This document shows positions 22,000-33,800 of a stretch of DNA of 64,000 nucleotides, piece by piece (the first letter of the stretch is position 1; every line of letters begins with the position of its first letter). A program made the translations under genes and the position numbers. The stretch covers positions 7,633,501 to 7,697,500 of the forward strand of contig NC_084938.1 in NCBI RefSeq assembly GCF_958298935.1, read 5' to 3'. This DNA is from Phragmites australis (taxonomy: Eukaryota; Streptophyta; Magnoliopsida; Poales; Poaceae). The notes below the pieces were generated by a model. It made no database searches and had not been told where the DNA came from. It saw only the letters and a list, made by a program, of their open reading frames with translations.

Positions 22000-22940
22000 T
22001 ACTGAGCGAAACCTGCCTTTCTTTAAAACCCTCAAGGGCTCTAACCCTTTCAAATGGAGTGCGGAGCAACATAATGCTTTTAATGAACTGAAAGAGTATT
22101 TGACGAAGCTCATAGCTTTGACTAGCCCAGATCCGAAGGCTGAGTTATTGCTTTACATAGCAGCTTCCCCTTTGGTGGTAAGTGTCGTGCTTGTGCAAGA
22201 AAAGCAACTCAACAAGAAGTTGCAATAATTTCCAGTGTATTATGTGTCAAAGGCATTAGCAGAGCCAAAGAAATTCTATTCTAAAATGGAAAAAAAATGG
22301 CATACGTCATGGTCATAGCTTCACGAAAGCTTCAGCACTACTTTACTGCGCACAAGATAACAGTGCTGACTTCTACACCCCTTCGTGATATGTTTGAAAA
22401 TCGAGAAGCCATTGGAAGAATTGGAAAATGTGTCATGAAGCTTGCACCATTCACACTAACCTTCATCGTGAGGACGACGATAAAATCATAAGCCCTTGCG
22501 GAGTTTTCTGACAAATTGGACACCAAAGAATGAAGGCCCCGAAGAAACACCATTAGACCCGATATGGGTCATATAATGTGATGGTGCTTGGGGGCTTCAG
22601 GGGCTGGCGTGGCAACAGTTGTGTCTTCACCTTCGGGTGTGAAGCTGCGGTACGCAACCAGACTTGATTTTTAGTCAACAAATAATGTCGCAAAATACGA
22701 AGCGGTTCTCCTCGGCCTTCAAAAGGTACAGATTCTGAGTGCCCGAAGGGTGCTAATCAAGACAAACTCTCAGGTGGTAGCAGGTCAAATAGACAAAACA
22801 TTCTAGGTGAAGGAGCTGGCGCTAGCTAAGTATATGGAAGTCATGCGAAGCATGGAGAAACATTTCCTGAGGTTCACCATCAAGAACATATCAAGAAATG
22901 ACAATCATGAGGCTGATGACCTCTCCAAGGCTGCGGCGTG
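22000..22940 (+). pseudogene. Element A RNase H region remnant
   Basis: Fragments such as FFKTLKGSNPFKWSAEQ, YYVSKALAEPKKFYSKMEK, KLQHYFTAHKITVLTSTPLR and NDNHEADDLSKAA appear in order with interrupting stops and shifts. They match the RT-connected RNase H followed by a second (plant aRNH-type) RNase H that Tat-lineage elements carry. Confidence 0.6.
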
Positions 22941-23039
22941 AAGTCTGGCACTCCCTCCGGATGTCTTTTATCAAGTTTTGAGGACAATAGCCTTTGGATC
23001 CCCTCAGCAGGTGGCACAAAGTGTCACCATCATTGACAG

Positions 23040-24230
23040 CGAAGATTGGCACTCTTCCATAATGGCTTATCTTTGGAGCTAATATGAGCCCGAATATCAC
23101 ATGGAGGCAAAGCATATGATGTAAAGAGCCAAAAACTACAAGATTGTGAGAGCTAACTTGTATAAGATGAGAGTTTATGCACCAATTCTTCGGTGCATAT
23201 CCCAAACAAAAGGACATAATTTGCTCAAGGGAATACACGAAAGATTATGTGGCTCACACATTGGCACTCAGGCACTTATCGGAAAGGCATTCAGGCAGGG
23301 ATTCTATTAGTCGAAGGCCATCTCTGATGTAGAGAACATGGTGCGAAGTTTTACGAAGTGTCAATATATGGCCAAAGGCTCAAGCAGACCTTCATCATCA
23401 ATACAGCTTATCCCGCTAGTTTGGCCTCTATCTCACTAGGGGATTGACATCATTGGATAGCTGCCAACTGTTACAGGAAACCTTCACTAGGTTGTAGTGG
23501 CTATCGAGTACTTTCCAAATGGGTGGAGGCAACTCCGTTGGTGAAGATAACGTTAAGAAATGTACAAAAAATTCTTGTGGCAAAACATCATATGCCGTTT
23601 CATTGTTCCATGGGAAGTAACAGTTGACAATGAGACACAATTTGATAGCGAAGGCTTCAAACAATTTTGTGAAGACATGAGAATTAAAATCCACTTCGCT
23701 TCGGTATACCATACCAAGTCGAATGGAGCTGTGGAGAAAGCTAATGGCATCATCTTGACAGGAGTGGCAAAGCGCTTGCAAGGTTTGCCAAAGGGAAAAT
23801 GGGTTGAAGAGTTGCCGAAGGTATTATGGTTAATCAGGACAACATCAACAAGAACAATAGGTTTCACGCCATTTCGCTTGCTCTTCGGCGAAGAATCTAT
23901 GACTCCAGAGGAATGTAAAAACAAATCATTTCGTGTTGATTGACCAAAGATGCACTGGGGGAAATGAGAATGCAGGCCGTGGAAAACCTGTCGAAGTACC
24001 ATGAGGAAACAAGAAGATGGAGGAACAAGAGCATATCTCCAGAGGAGTTCGTCCCGAGGGACCTAGTGCTCTGAAGGCTTTCCAATTCTTCAACAGTGGG
24101 AAAACTTCAAAGCAAGTGAGATGGACCTTTCCTGGTTAAGATTTCGAAGAGGATGGGGTCTTATCACCTGGCTACTCTCGAAGGAGAAGAGATTCCACAC
24201 ACTTAGAATGTTGATAGCCTTTGCAAGTAC
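23040..24230 (+). pseudogene. Element A integrase remnant
   Basis: An HHCC-like region (GIHERLCGSHIGTQALIGKA…CQYMAKGSS) is followed by the core. The longest open frame (23,560-23,943) has VDNETQFDSEGFKQFCEDM and YHTKSNGAVEKANGIIL, the second Asp and the Glu of the D,D(35)E triad. Several stops (for example near 23,308 and 23,440) break the rest. Confidence 0.75.
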
Positions 24231-25290
24231 CATGTGTAATCGAAGATATCAAGAGAGACCTTCGTAGTAGTAGGCGAAGTCCTTTACTTTCATGCATTTT
24301 TATATTTACCATTTCAATTCATGTACAGGTGTTGTACTCTTTTCCTCATAGGGAGAACCTTTCGCTAGGGTGTAAGGTTTTTAACGAGGCAAACACCTCT
24401 ATAAACCCTTATGATTATAAAAAGTAACCCTCTAGAAAGCATATGCTCCTATTGAATTGTTGCATAATTCATTGTCGAAGTGGTGCAGGCCTTCGATTGA
24501 AGGATGCACACCAATCGATGAAGCGAAGCGGACCACAGACAGTTAAGAAAAGATCGAGGTAAAGAATGTCAGTGTGCCTGACATCTTGCCCTTCAACTTA
24601 AAGATGGGTACGAACCCTTAAGAAAAAGCCTAAGTATTTCTTGGCCTTAAGCAAAGGTAGCACACCTCTCAAAACAAAAGACGAGGGCTAAGAGAGCCTG
24701 TCCTCATGCTGAAGACTAAAACATGCCTTTGGGTTATAAAGAAAGACGGGGCTAATAGTGTCAACCCCGCACTGAAGTCAAAATAGACTTTTAGAGATAT
24801 AAAGATGAAGTGTTGCTAAACCAATCGCAGGCTAAGTAACTTCACAAGTAAAAATTAAGGTGTCGCTAGACCTTAAGACAAAAGGCAGCACACCTCTCAA
24901 CTCGGAACAAAAGATGAGGGCTAAGAGTGCATGCCCTCGCTCTAGAGATTAATCAACTCTTCGGATAATAACAAGTTGGGGCCTAAGCGTACTAGCTTCG
25001 TACGAAATCAAAACAGACAATCAGAAGGGAATAGTCAAAGTGTTGCTTTACCTTGAAGCAAAGCAAACAAAACAAACTCCTTGATTTCAAAGAGCAAAAA
25101 AAGAAAAGGAAGCCAAAGTGGGGGATACACACTTCGGTACCAATGAAGTTGAAGTAATGCTCAAATTGCATAGAAATGCAAAAACCACATGTCCATCAAT
25201 ATATGTGCGGCGTTCGAAAAAAAGTGTATAAGAAAATGTACTATGAACACAGAAATAGCACTCGAATATAAGGTCCATGCGGTTGAGGGA
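24231..25290. other. Element A 3' non-coding region
   Basis: Sequence between integrase and the tandem repeat. It is rich in cttcg/cgaag motifs, like the rest of element A, and contains no supported frame. Confidence 0.5.
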
Positions 25291-25361
25291 AGCATTTTTC
25301 AATTGACACTTCGTGCATGTTGTGGCCAAAGATCCCTATGACTTGAAAGTCGAGGGGAGGG
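25291..25361. repeat. First unit of element A ~70-bp tandem repeat
   Basis: The segment tttttcaattgacacttcgtgc…ccctatgacttgaaagtcgagg matches the units at 28,930-29,355. Element B1 inserted just after it, splitting the array. Confidence 0.7.
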
Positions 25362-26308
25362 TGTCGGAGGATGAACTCCTCAAGCGGGGATCCTGAGGGA
25401 CCCCCTTTGAAATTCGGCCGGGGGATGATTCTGAATCTACCTCGTACGTGAATTTAATGCGAGTATGAGGGATGTAGGTGGGACGGATGATTGTTTGCTA
25501 GTGGGAGTAAATGCTCGAGAGATTTTAGACAGGTTCGGGCCGCACGGAGTGTAATACCCTACTCCTGTGTGTATGCTATTAATGCTCTAGGAATGCCTTT
25601 CTTTGGATCTCTGGTGTTACAAGGATTTTTGTCTAAGTCTAGAGCTTTGGTCTTCAAGCGCCGATCTCTCTGAGCTTCTACTCAACTTCGTGCTTCGTAT
25701 GTCGTGACCTTTTTTTTCTCCGGGGTGCGCCCCCCCCCCCTTTTATCCTTTTGGAGGAGGCTTGGCGTGCCCAGAAAGGAGGGCACGAGTTCCCATACGC
25801 CATAAATGGAAAGCAACCGTCATGGGCTGCAGCTCGACGTTACAGGGGTTGAAAAGTGCGTCCCTGGCCGGTCTTGTCGCCCATTACGCTCGGCTTTAGC
25901 AGTTGCAGGAGGGGGGGTCCACCGGGCAGCCGCCAAACCACCCTGCATGCTTGCTCGGTTAGAGTGGGTCTGACACAGCAGGGGGGCAGGCGATAAGTCT
26001 CGAGCCTAGCGACGACATCTCCCAGCCACGCAGGGTGACGTGCGATGGGACCCGTCGCATTAAATGCCCCCACGCCTCCCTGCCAGGCGGTGGCAGGGAC
26101 TGACGTACTCAGTACGACAGGCGTGGGGGGAGTGGTTGGAAATGACAGGCCATGCTCCCTCTTAAATGCAGCTTCGGGCCTCTCACCAATTGACACCTCA
26201 CCGCTAAGACCTTGTGGGGTCTACCGGCAAGGGGCTTCTCAGGTCCTCAGGGAACTCTGGGTGCTTAGGGACTACTGTTCATAACCCCGAGTGCCCTCTC
26301 CCGGATAT
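25362..26308 (-). repeat. Element B1 3' LTR (truncated)
   Basis: Colinear with 27,567-28,510 of the other LTR with scattered differences. It stops at ...cccggatatgtc, where internal protease sequence begins, so about 410 bp of U3 are missing. Confidence 0.85.
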
Positions 26309-26755
26309 GTCGAGGATTGCGTTGTAGGGGAGAGGTACCTCCGTGACATCGAAGATGGCGTTCTCCGTCCGGAAATTGTCCCGACTCCCGAATATGACGG
26401 GCAGCTCGACCTGTCTCAGGGGCAGTGTGTGCCCCAGCGTCACCCAGTTGAAGGGGAGGGACGGCTTTAGGCGCCTGGAAGGCACCTGTAGCTTCTTGAA
26501 GGCCTCCTGGGATAGGAGGTTTAGGCCTGCACCCCCATCGATCAGCAGCTGGCTGACCTTCACATTGCAGATGGTGGGGGACACCACCAGAGGTAGTCGC
26601 CCCACCCTTGCAGTACTCGCGGAGTGGTCCGCCAAACTGAAGGTGGTCAGGGTCTCCGACCACTTCAGAGGCCATGCGGCCGCAGCGCCCAGGGTCGCCG
26701 AGCACACCTCACACTGTATTGTCTTGACGCAGCAACGAGAGGAGGGTGTGTACAC
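26309..26755 (-). pseudogene. Element B1 aspartic protease region
   Basis: The minus-strand frame reads GVYTPSSRCCVKTIQCEVCS near its start, then RLPLVVSPTICNVKVSQLLI-DGGAGLNLLS (active-site D-G-G-A-G, usual for this lineage), QVELPVIFGSRDNFRTENAI and VPLPYNAIL. It then runs straight into LTR-derived codons (DISGRGHSGL) and a stop. The 'LGRPALAKFMA' end of the domain and all polymerase domains are deleted. Confidence 0.8.
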
Positions 26756-27545
26756 ACCTCCGTTAATGAAAGCGACGGTGTGATCGGGCTCTTGGAACCC
26801 AAGCTCTTGGTTTTCGGTGGCGGTCTTGTCATCGCCACCCCTGCGGCGCTCCTCGCGCTCCTTTTGGCACCGCTCGACGAGGCCCTTGACCGACCGGCAA
26901 TTAGTGAGGTCATGCCAGTCAATTTGGTGGATCTCACATCACTTTCCCGACTCGGGCCTCGCGGGAGCGGGAGACCTCGCGGGAGCGGGCTTCTTGTCGA
27001 CAGCCGCCCGGCGTGCCGACCGGTTCTGCCACCACCTGAGGATGGACCGGCTTTCGTTGCACCGCGGTGGGAGGTGGCGCGGGAACTTTCGGCCAGCACC
27101 TGATGGTGAGCCGTGCCCACTAAGGCAGCCACCTCCTACAACCAACGGCCTTCCGGGGTTTCCCCCGCTGTCTGGATAGGCGGGTGCCTGAGGAGTGCTT
27201 GCGCCGCAAGCAAAGCACTCCCAGGGCTGGCGTCACCAAAGGCGAGCCTACGCCGTAACGGTGTCCGGCGCTATCCGAACGTCGATCTTGCAGCGTTTGC
27301 CGCTTGCTGAGGGTTGGGTGGCCCGCCTGCGATGGCGGCAGCCCTGCTGGGCCCAGTGCTGTTGTCCCCAAGGGAGGGGGGCACCGCACGGGCTGACTGC
27401 TGCTGTGGCTGCTGAGGAACAGCAGAAACTGGGGCCTCCTAGGCCATGGGCTCCACTTCTTCGCTCGAGTTGGAGCCGGTGCATTGGAGACGATGTCCGC
27501 CCGCCATTTTTCCTGCAGAAAACAAGGCGGATTCAGGGATGCAAC
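26756..27545 (-). pseudogene. Element B1 gag remnant
   Basis: Frames on the minus strand include a CEIHQIDWHDLTNCRSVKGL phrase, a C-x-x-H zinc-knuckle-like segment, followed by a basic/acidic run (ERCQKEREER type). The N-terminal capsid part is largely missing. Stops and shifts break the frame. Confidence 0.5.
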
Positions 27546-27547
27546 AC

Positions 27548-27566
27548 CCCTACCTAGTGCGCCAGT
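27548..27566 (-). other. Element B1 primer-binding site
   Basis: On the minus strand, two bases after the LTR end comes TGGCGCACTAGGTAGGGG, the position and TGG start expected for a tRNA-primer site. The primer tRNA was not identified. Confidence 0.6.
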
Positions 27567-28925
27567 TGTCGGAGGATGAACTCCTCAAGCGGGGATCCTG
27601 AGGGACCCCCTTTGAGATTCGGCCGGGGGGATGATTCTGAATCTACCTCGTACGTGGATTTAATGCGAGTATGAGGGATGTAAGCAGGACGGATGATTAT
27701 TTGCTAGTGGGAGTAAATACTCGAGGGATTTTAGACAGGTTCAGATCGCACGGAGCGTAATACCCTACTCCTGTGTGTATGCTATTAATGCTCTAGGAAT
27801 GCCTTTCTCTGGATCTCTGGTGTTACAAGGATTTTTGTCTAAGTCTAGAGCTTTGGTCTTCAAGCGCCGATCTCTCTGAGCTTCTACTCAACTTCGTGCT
27901 TCGTATGTCATGACCTTTTTTTCTCCGGGGTGCGCCCCCCTTTTTATCCTTTTGGGGGAGGTTTGGCGTGCCCAGAAAGGAGGGCACGAGTTCCCAAACG
28001 TCATAAATGGAAAGCAACCGTCATGGGCTGCAGCTCGACGTTACAGGGGTTGAAAAGTGTCCCCGGCCGATCTTGTCGCCCATTACGCTCGACTTTATCA
28101 GTTGCAGGAGGGGGCCCACCAGGCAGCCACCGAACCACCCCGCATGCCTGCTCGGTCAGAGCGGGTCTGACACAGCAGGGGGGCAGGCGATAAGCCTCGA
28201 GCCCAGCCCAGCGATGACATCTCCCAGTCGCGCAGGGTGACGTGCGATGGGATCCGTCGCATTAAATGCTCCCACGCCTCCCTGCCAGGCGATGGCAGGG
28301 ACTGACTTACTCAGTACGACAGGCGTGGGGGGAGTGGTTGGAAATGACAGGCCACGCTCCCTCTTAAATGCAGCTTCGGGCCTCTCACCAATTGACACCT
28401 CACCACTGAGCCTTTGTGGGGTCCAGCGGCAAGGGGATTCTTAGGTCCTTGGAGAACTCTGGGTGCTCGGAGACTACTGTTCATAACCCCAAGCGCCCTC
28501 TCCCGGATATGTCTTTTCTCAGTCCTCGGGGAACTCCGGGTACTCGGGGACCACTGTTCATGGCCCCGTGCACCCCTCCCACAACTGGCTCTCCTCGGGT
28601 CCTCGGGGAACTCAGGGCACTCGGGGACCACTGTTCATGGTCCCGAGCGCCCTCTCCCGGAACTGTGTCTTCTCGGGTCCTCGGGGAACTCGGGTACTCG
28701 GGGACCACTATTCATGGCCCCGAGCGCCCTCTCCTGGAACTGTGTCTTCTCAGGTCCTCGAGGAACTCGGGTGCTTGGGGACCACTGTTCATGGCCTCGA
28801 GCGCCTTCTCCCGGAACTACGTCTTCTCGGGCCTCGGGGAGATAGTCCCCGAGGGAAGGCGCCACGTGGTATTCTGCTGTCCTGGCCTCGGGACTCGGGG
28901 ACCCCTGGTTCCCATGTCACCGACA
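27567..28925 (-). repeat. Element B1 5' LTR (complete, 1,359 bp)
   Basis: Bounded by TGTCGG and CCGACA. On the minus strand the U3 part (28,830-28,445) is a tandem array, then comes a TATA-like ggataaaaagg near 27,935-27,950, then the transcribed R/U5 part with the LTR end next to the primer-binding site. Confidence 0.85.
28445..28832. repeat. 77-78 bp tandem array in B1 LTR U3
   Basis: Units beginning gtcctcggggaact start at about 28,445, 28,522, 28,599, 28,677 and 28,754. Each contains a self-complementary pair, actcgggga…tccccgagc-like, around 'ccactgttcatgg', so every unit can fold into a hairpin. Only one unit survives in the truncated 3' LTR (26,240-26,308). Confidence 0.8.
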
Positions 28926-30673
28926 GAGGGGGATGATGCTTTTCGATTGATGCTTCGTGCACATTGCGCCCGAAGGTCCCTGCAGCTTGAAAGTCGGGTG
29001 GAGGGTGATATTTTTTGATCGACGGATCGCACACGTTGCTGCCAAAGGTCCCTACTACTTGAAAGTCGTGGGGGCAACGTTTTTCGATCGACATTTCACG
29101 CACGTTGCAGTCAAAGATCCCTACAACTTGAAAGTCAGTGGTGGGGTGCTTTTCGATCGAAGCTTCACACACATTACGGTCGAAGTTCCCTGTGGCTTGA
29201 AAGTCGGGGGGGGGGGGGGGGGGATAACGTTTTTTGATTGATGCTTCACACACATTACTACCGAAGGTCCCTGCGGCTTGAAAGTCAGGGCGAGGGGGGG
29301 GACGGCGTTTTTCGATCGACACTTTGTGCACGTTGCTGCCGAATGTCCATATGGCTCAAAATTCTAGGGTTGAGGACTTATTGAGACTACAACAAAGGAT
29401 AACTAGTTTATTCAACAAGTTCATTGATGTCAGGATCTACAAAGTCCTTATACAATTGGTTGTGACAAAATTGGAAAGAAAAAATGCCCTTACTAGCATG
29501 AAAAGACTATGTCAGATCTAATGAGGATCCGATATAGCTATCCAAAGAGGTGCTAGGTGAACTCACAGGCAAGGCACTACTATCCTCGATATATGGTGCA
29601 ATGTGCGAAGGACCTAGACCTCGATGGCAACAAAATTGAAATGTCTGAGCGGGGATCCATAGGTTTTGTCCACTGGCTCAGTTTTTGGCTTGATGAAAAT
29701 AAGCGGAGGCTCATAGTCTTTGTGCTATATCCTACGGATTTCCCGCTTGGCCCTCCGGATCTCTAGGTCTGAAGGGCGGAACAACTCCCAAAATACTTTC
29801 GAGTTAGAGTTTCTCGTCTCATACACCTAGCCTTCACTCGCCAATACTTGTCAAACTTTATGATAGGATGGCGACGGTGGATAGAATCGCAACAAGTCCA
29901 AGACATGAAAAAATTATCCCGCATCATAGTTATCAATACAACATGTTCAGCAACCTACATAGTGTCCGAAGGTAGGACCAGCACAGGAAGCAAAGGTTGT
30001 AAAAAAATACTTAATAAGAAGTTAAACAAACATGTATATTACATGCTTCAAGCATCATAGAGCATTTCAAACTCATGACAGTACACACTCATCGCTCACA
30101 CATGCTCCCTATCTTCAGAGCATGCGACCATTTTCGGTGCATTGCCAATGCTTTGCAAATGGGCAGACTGTGGGGCTCCTTGAGTGGAGGGTCCTGTAGA
30201 AGACGGAGCACCTTTGGTCTTCGCAGTAGCCTGTAGCGAAAACAAATCAAAAATATGCAGAGAAATGATCAAACATATTCGAAGGTGTACCAAAAGACAC
30301 TTACTCGAAGACGATTATTCTCCGCCTCTTGAAGGGCCAAATCATGCCCATGCTTACACCAGTAATTGCTGGTAAATGATCTCACAGAGGCCCTCAATGC
30401 CTTCAACACCGCTCCAGTGGAAAAATCCGAAGGGTAACAGAATGATTAGCTCTGAAGCTCCTTGTAATGGTCGCAGCCAGTCAACTCAACTGATTGGATG
30501 AGGCTCTAAGCTGATACCATGGTGCAGAAGTCACCATATAGTTGGGTTACAATTAGAAAGCTACCAGAAGACTCAGCGATCCAATTGAGAAGGTCACACA
30601 TATCAACTTCCTTGAGCGTTGGAGGCACGGCCGAAGCACCTAGTTTTTTAAGAGTCTAGCTGATAGCTTCGCT
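28926..30673. mobile_element. Element A, 3' segment between B1 and the copia solo LTR
   Basis: It resumes with gaggg and the ~70-bp repeat array, then ~1.2 kb with no intact frame. At about 30,400-30,660, on the minus strand, it reads DMCDLLNWIAESSGSFLIVT then QLYGDFCTMVSA, which looks like the C-terminal part of the antisense ORF typical of Tat-lineage elements. The copia solo LTR interrupts it at 30,674. Confidence 0.65.
28931..29355. repeat. ~70-bp tandem repeat of element A
   Basis: The phrase cttgaaagtc recurs at about 28,986, 29,058, 29,127, 29,196 and 29,277 (intervals 72, 69, 69, 81), each preceded by a 'ttcgatcgacgcttcgcacacgtt'-type segment. A minus-strand frame stays open through all units (28,789-29,331). 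A run of about 18 G lies at 29,204-29,222. Confidence 0.8.
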
Positions 30674-30875
30674 TGTTGGGGAACGGATAGGCTACGGTAG
30701 CCTAAAACAAAAAATTTCTACCGTATTCACCCAGGAAATCATGATAGTAGGAGATCATAGATCGTTACCGCTCGAAGCGTAGTGCAGCGGAAGAAGAGTT
30801 GGAGTAGACCGATCCAACGTCGTACGCGTCAAACTCCTCGAGCAACTTCTCGATCAGATCCGCGACCAACTCTAC

Positions 30876-33800
30876 TGTAATACCCTGATTTTCAAATTTC
30901 TCATTTTACTAAAATTTTCCAAGATTATTGAATAGCTTCAATAGTAGTATAGATTTAAAACCTATTTTCTTAATCAATCAATCAATATAGGTTATTATTT
31001 TGTGTGCATTGCATGCTGAGTTTTGCTAGGAGCTAGGTAAATGCATTAGAGTTCTTTTTCTTTAGTGTTTTGAGTGAAAAAGATTTTGAAAAGGTTTTTA
31101 CAAAACTCAGTAGTGAATAAGTTAAGGATCTTAATGGTTAGAATTCAAAATCTTTGAATTCATCATCTATTCAATCCTTGATCATATCTGATCCTTCTCA
31201 AGCTCAATTCAAATTCAAACCCTATTCAAATTTCTCTGTAAAAGTTTCTTTTCTAAACCCTAGATATACCTAAAGTATCCTTGGACTCAATCTTGCTTAA
31301 GTCCAAACCCTTAGCCAAGTCTTCTAGATAGCCCAACAAAGGATCCACGAAATCTGCAAAGTTTCACGGAGTCCTGGACAGCCTCATCTTTCCATGACGT
31401 TTCGGAGTTTAAAACGGCCTCAAATGCAAATCTTGACAATACTGAAGTCGTAGTTCTCGTCGAGAGCTTCGATTTGAACCTATGGAAGACCTCTTTTGAA
31501 TAATGGAGCTAGGAGTTATGGCCTCCGAAATCAGTACTGTGCAGATAAGTCCGAGTTCAAACAGTTTATCTGGTGGTGCATTTTTAGAAATCAAGATGGC
31601 GTTTTCAGAAGTTCAAATGACTACCAAAGTTGTATATCTTTTCGATTACTATAATTTAGAATCAAGAAATATCCAATTTGGAGTCCGGACGATGGAGATA
31701 TCACCCTCGGAATACAGAGCTGCAAAAAAGAAAATCGTAACCGACTCGAACTTGAATCCGATTCGTATTCGGTTTGTACTCCACCTCATTCAGCCGCCTC
31801 TAGCCCTATAAATATGAGTTGCACACCCTACCCTACACCTATGCCACACCACCAAGCCCTAGAAGTCACTGCTGCCCTGTCCGTGTGTCGCCGGAGCGCT
31901 GCCGTTCGCCGGAGCCGCCGCCGCCGCCGCCCGTGATGCGCTACGTCGTCTTCTCCGCGAATCCTCCTTCCTTGACCATCAAAGCAAGATGAGGACCCCT
32001 TCTTCTCATCCCTTACTACTATTTTAGCATCATACTAAGTCCCTAGCCAAGCTCTAGCCCCGGCCAAAGCCCGTTCTACGTCGCCACGGTCGTCGCCGTC
32101 GCGGACAGCCGTTAGACAGCCGCGCTGTAGCCGATTGGCATCGATGTTCCTGACTAACCAGAGGTCAAATCATCAAGCCCTTTCGCCGGTGCATGTCCCA
32201 TGATGTTCCCCACATCCTCACCAACCGGTTTTGCCAGTAGATTAGCCAAACTATTGAAATAAAGGTCGAAATACCCGCTGTTCGGTTTCTGTACGTGTTC
32301 TGTGCGCGCACCGGATTTGCATTCGCGTCCCCCATCAATCCGAAAGCCGTATGGATGCACCAACCATGTCACGGCGTGTCCCATGGAGTCTTATACGTGA
32401 CCCTAGGAGCCCATCCCCGTTTGTGCAGCGACACGACCAAGACGCCATTGCCAACCACAGCATGTCGCAGCCATCACCCATCTCAGTGGATGATCTACCA
32501 AAACCCATGCCATAGCATTGTGTTCCCAGGTTATATGAACATCCTTATTCAAACGGTTTCTCAAATTTGATAGCCAATCTCCTTGAATGCGAGTGTCTTC
32601 GTTCCTGCATCTGTTCGCGGTCACCACCAAACCTAGCAGCAGTCATCATTGTTTTGCCACTACCTCGGATGACCCCTTCCAAAACCAACCATACCGCTGA
32701 GTTAATCTTTCTGCATTCTATGACATGCTTCCCTCGTTTCACTAAAACACCACTAAAGCTAACATCGATGTTTGTAGCCACATGCCTGATCGCTGTCTTC
32801 GATGAAACCCGAACCACCACCACCACATAGAGTCACCAGTAGTATCCTTAACCTATAAGTGCAACCTTTGACCTTTTTGATCCATCATAGATGATCGATA
32901 CTAGACCTCAACGTATCTTTTCTTTAATCTAAGATGGTACTTGCATAGCATGCCAAGTTAGCGCCCCATCATTCTCCTTAGCCTAGTCAGTGAAGTCTAG
33001 TCTGCCCTACATTTTTTGAATCTTGCGAAATAATGTTGTCAAGCCTGACACAGTGATTGCGCAATAAAGCCTTTCCTATAGGAAGATAACTCCAGTAAAC
33101 TAGTTTTTCCTTTTCAGCTTAATCCATCTCCCGAAAGCTGTTCTCTTTTCATCTTAACTCTGATTTAGACGATTCTTGTGTCTAAACGTTTCTAAATCAT
33201 CCCTATCCAACCATAGTATTTTTTAAAGTGTTTTGATGATATTTGGTATGTTGTTCTTAGTGTTTTTCTTTGTGTTGTTTGTCGGTAGTTCTCGCGATTA
33301 GTCGATAACGTTCCGGAGCAGTTCGAGGGACTTCAAGATCAAGATTTCGACAAGACTGAGCAACATTGGGAAAAAGGCAAGTGTCCTTGATCATCTTGAA
33401 CCTATATTTTTAAATGTTTTGGTTTTAATAAACTGCATGCAATGTCTGTTAATATGATGGGTAGTCACCTATATTAGGGTTTTTCCTAGATTTTCCCTTA
33501 TCATTCCTTGGAACCTAGATGGTTTATGGTTAGGTGTCTTTGTGGATAGATCGCTTAGCCATGCTTCTGGGATATTGGGAAGTGTCATATACTTGACTAA
33601 TGAACATATGCAACAATAGTGGTTAACTGGTTAATGGTCTAGCAACATGGAACCTTAGGCCTTGAGCAAAGTGGTTTTGATGGTTGTCATGGTTATGATG
33701 TTGGTTTAGTGTTTGCTCAAGTAACTTAAGTAAGGACCGGTTCGTGGAGCGACAACCCAAGAAGTAACGTACCAACCACGAGGCTGATATGGGTTAGACA

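Larger units (their letters stand above)
19938..25361 (+). mobile_element. Element A, left part: decayed Tat-like Ty3/gypsy retrotransposon
   Basis: The first ~270 bp (from TGTTGGGGTAG at 19,938) are colinear with the LTR at 44,981. This is therefore a truncated 5' LTR of the same family; the rest of the LTR and gag are missing. Protease, reverse transcriptase, RNase H and integrase remnants follow in plus-strand order with many stops. The non-coding 3' part (24,240-25,361) ends in a ~70-bp tandem repeat that resumes at 28,926 after the insertion of element B1. Pro-RT-RH-IN order assigns it to Ty3/gypsy, and the 3' antisense ORF further right points to the Tat lineage. Confidence 0.75.
25362..28925 (-). 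mobile_element. Element B1: pol-deleted Tat-like gypsy retrotransposon
   Basis: The ends TGTCGG (25,362) and CCGACA (28,925) are flanked by the same 5 bp, gaggg (25,357-25,361 and 28,926-28,930). Reading on the minus strand, the 5' LTR is 27,567-28,925, then a primer-binding-site-like TGGCGCACTAGGTAGGGG, gag remnants and protease, then the truncated 3' LTR at 25,362-26,308. RT, RNase H, integrase and the outer part of the 3' LTR are gone; the deletion joins the protease (YNAIL) directly to LTR sequence. Insertion occurred inside element A's tandem repeat. Confidence 0.85.

Noticed and set aside
28445..28832. Regular 77-bp repeats considered as a CRISPR array
   Set aside because: Repeats are not separated by unique spacers; they are full-length tandem units within an LTR of a plant retrotransposon.
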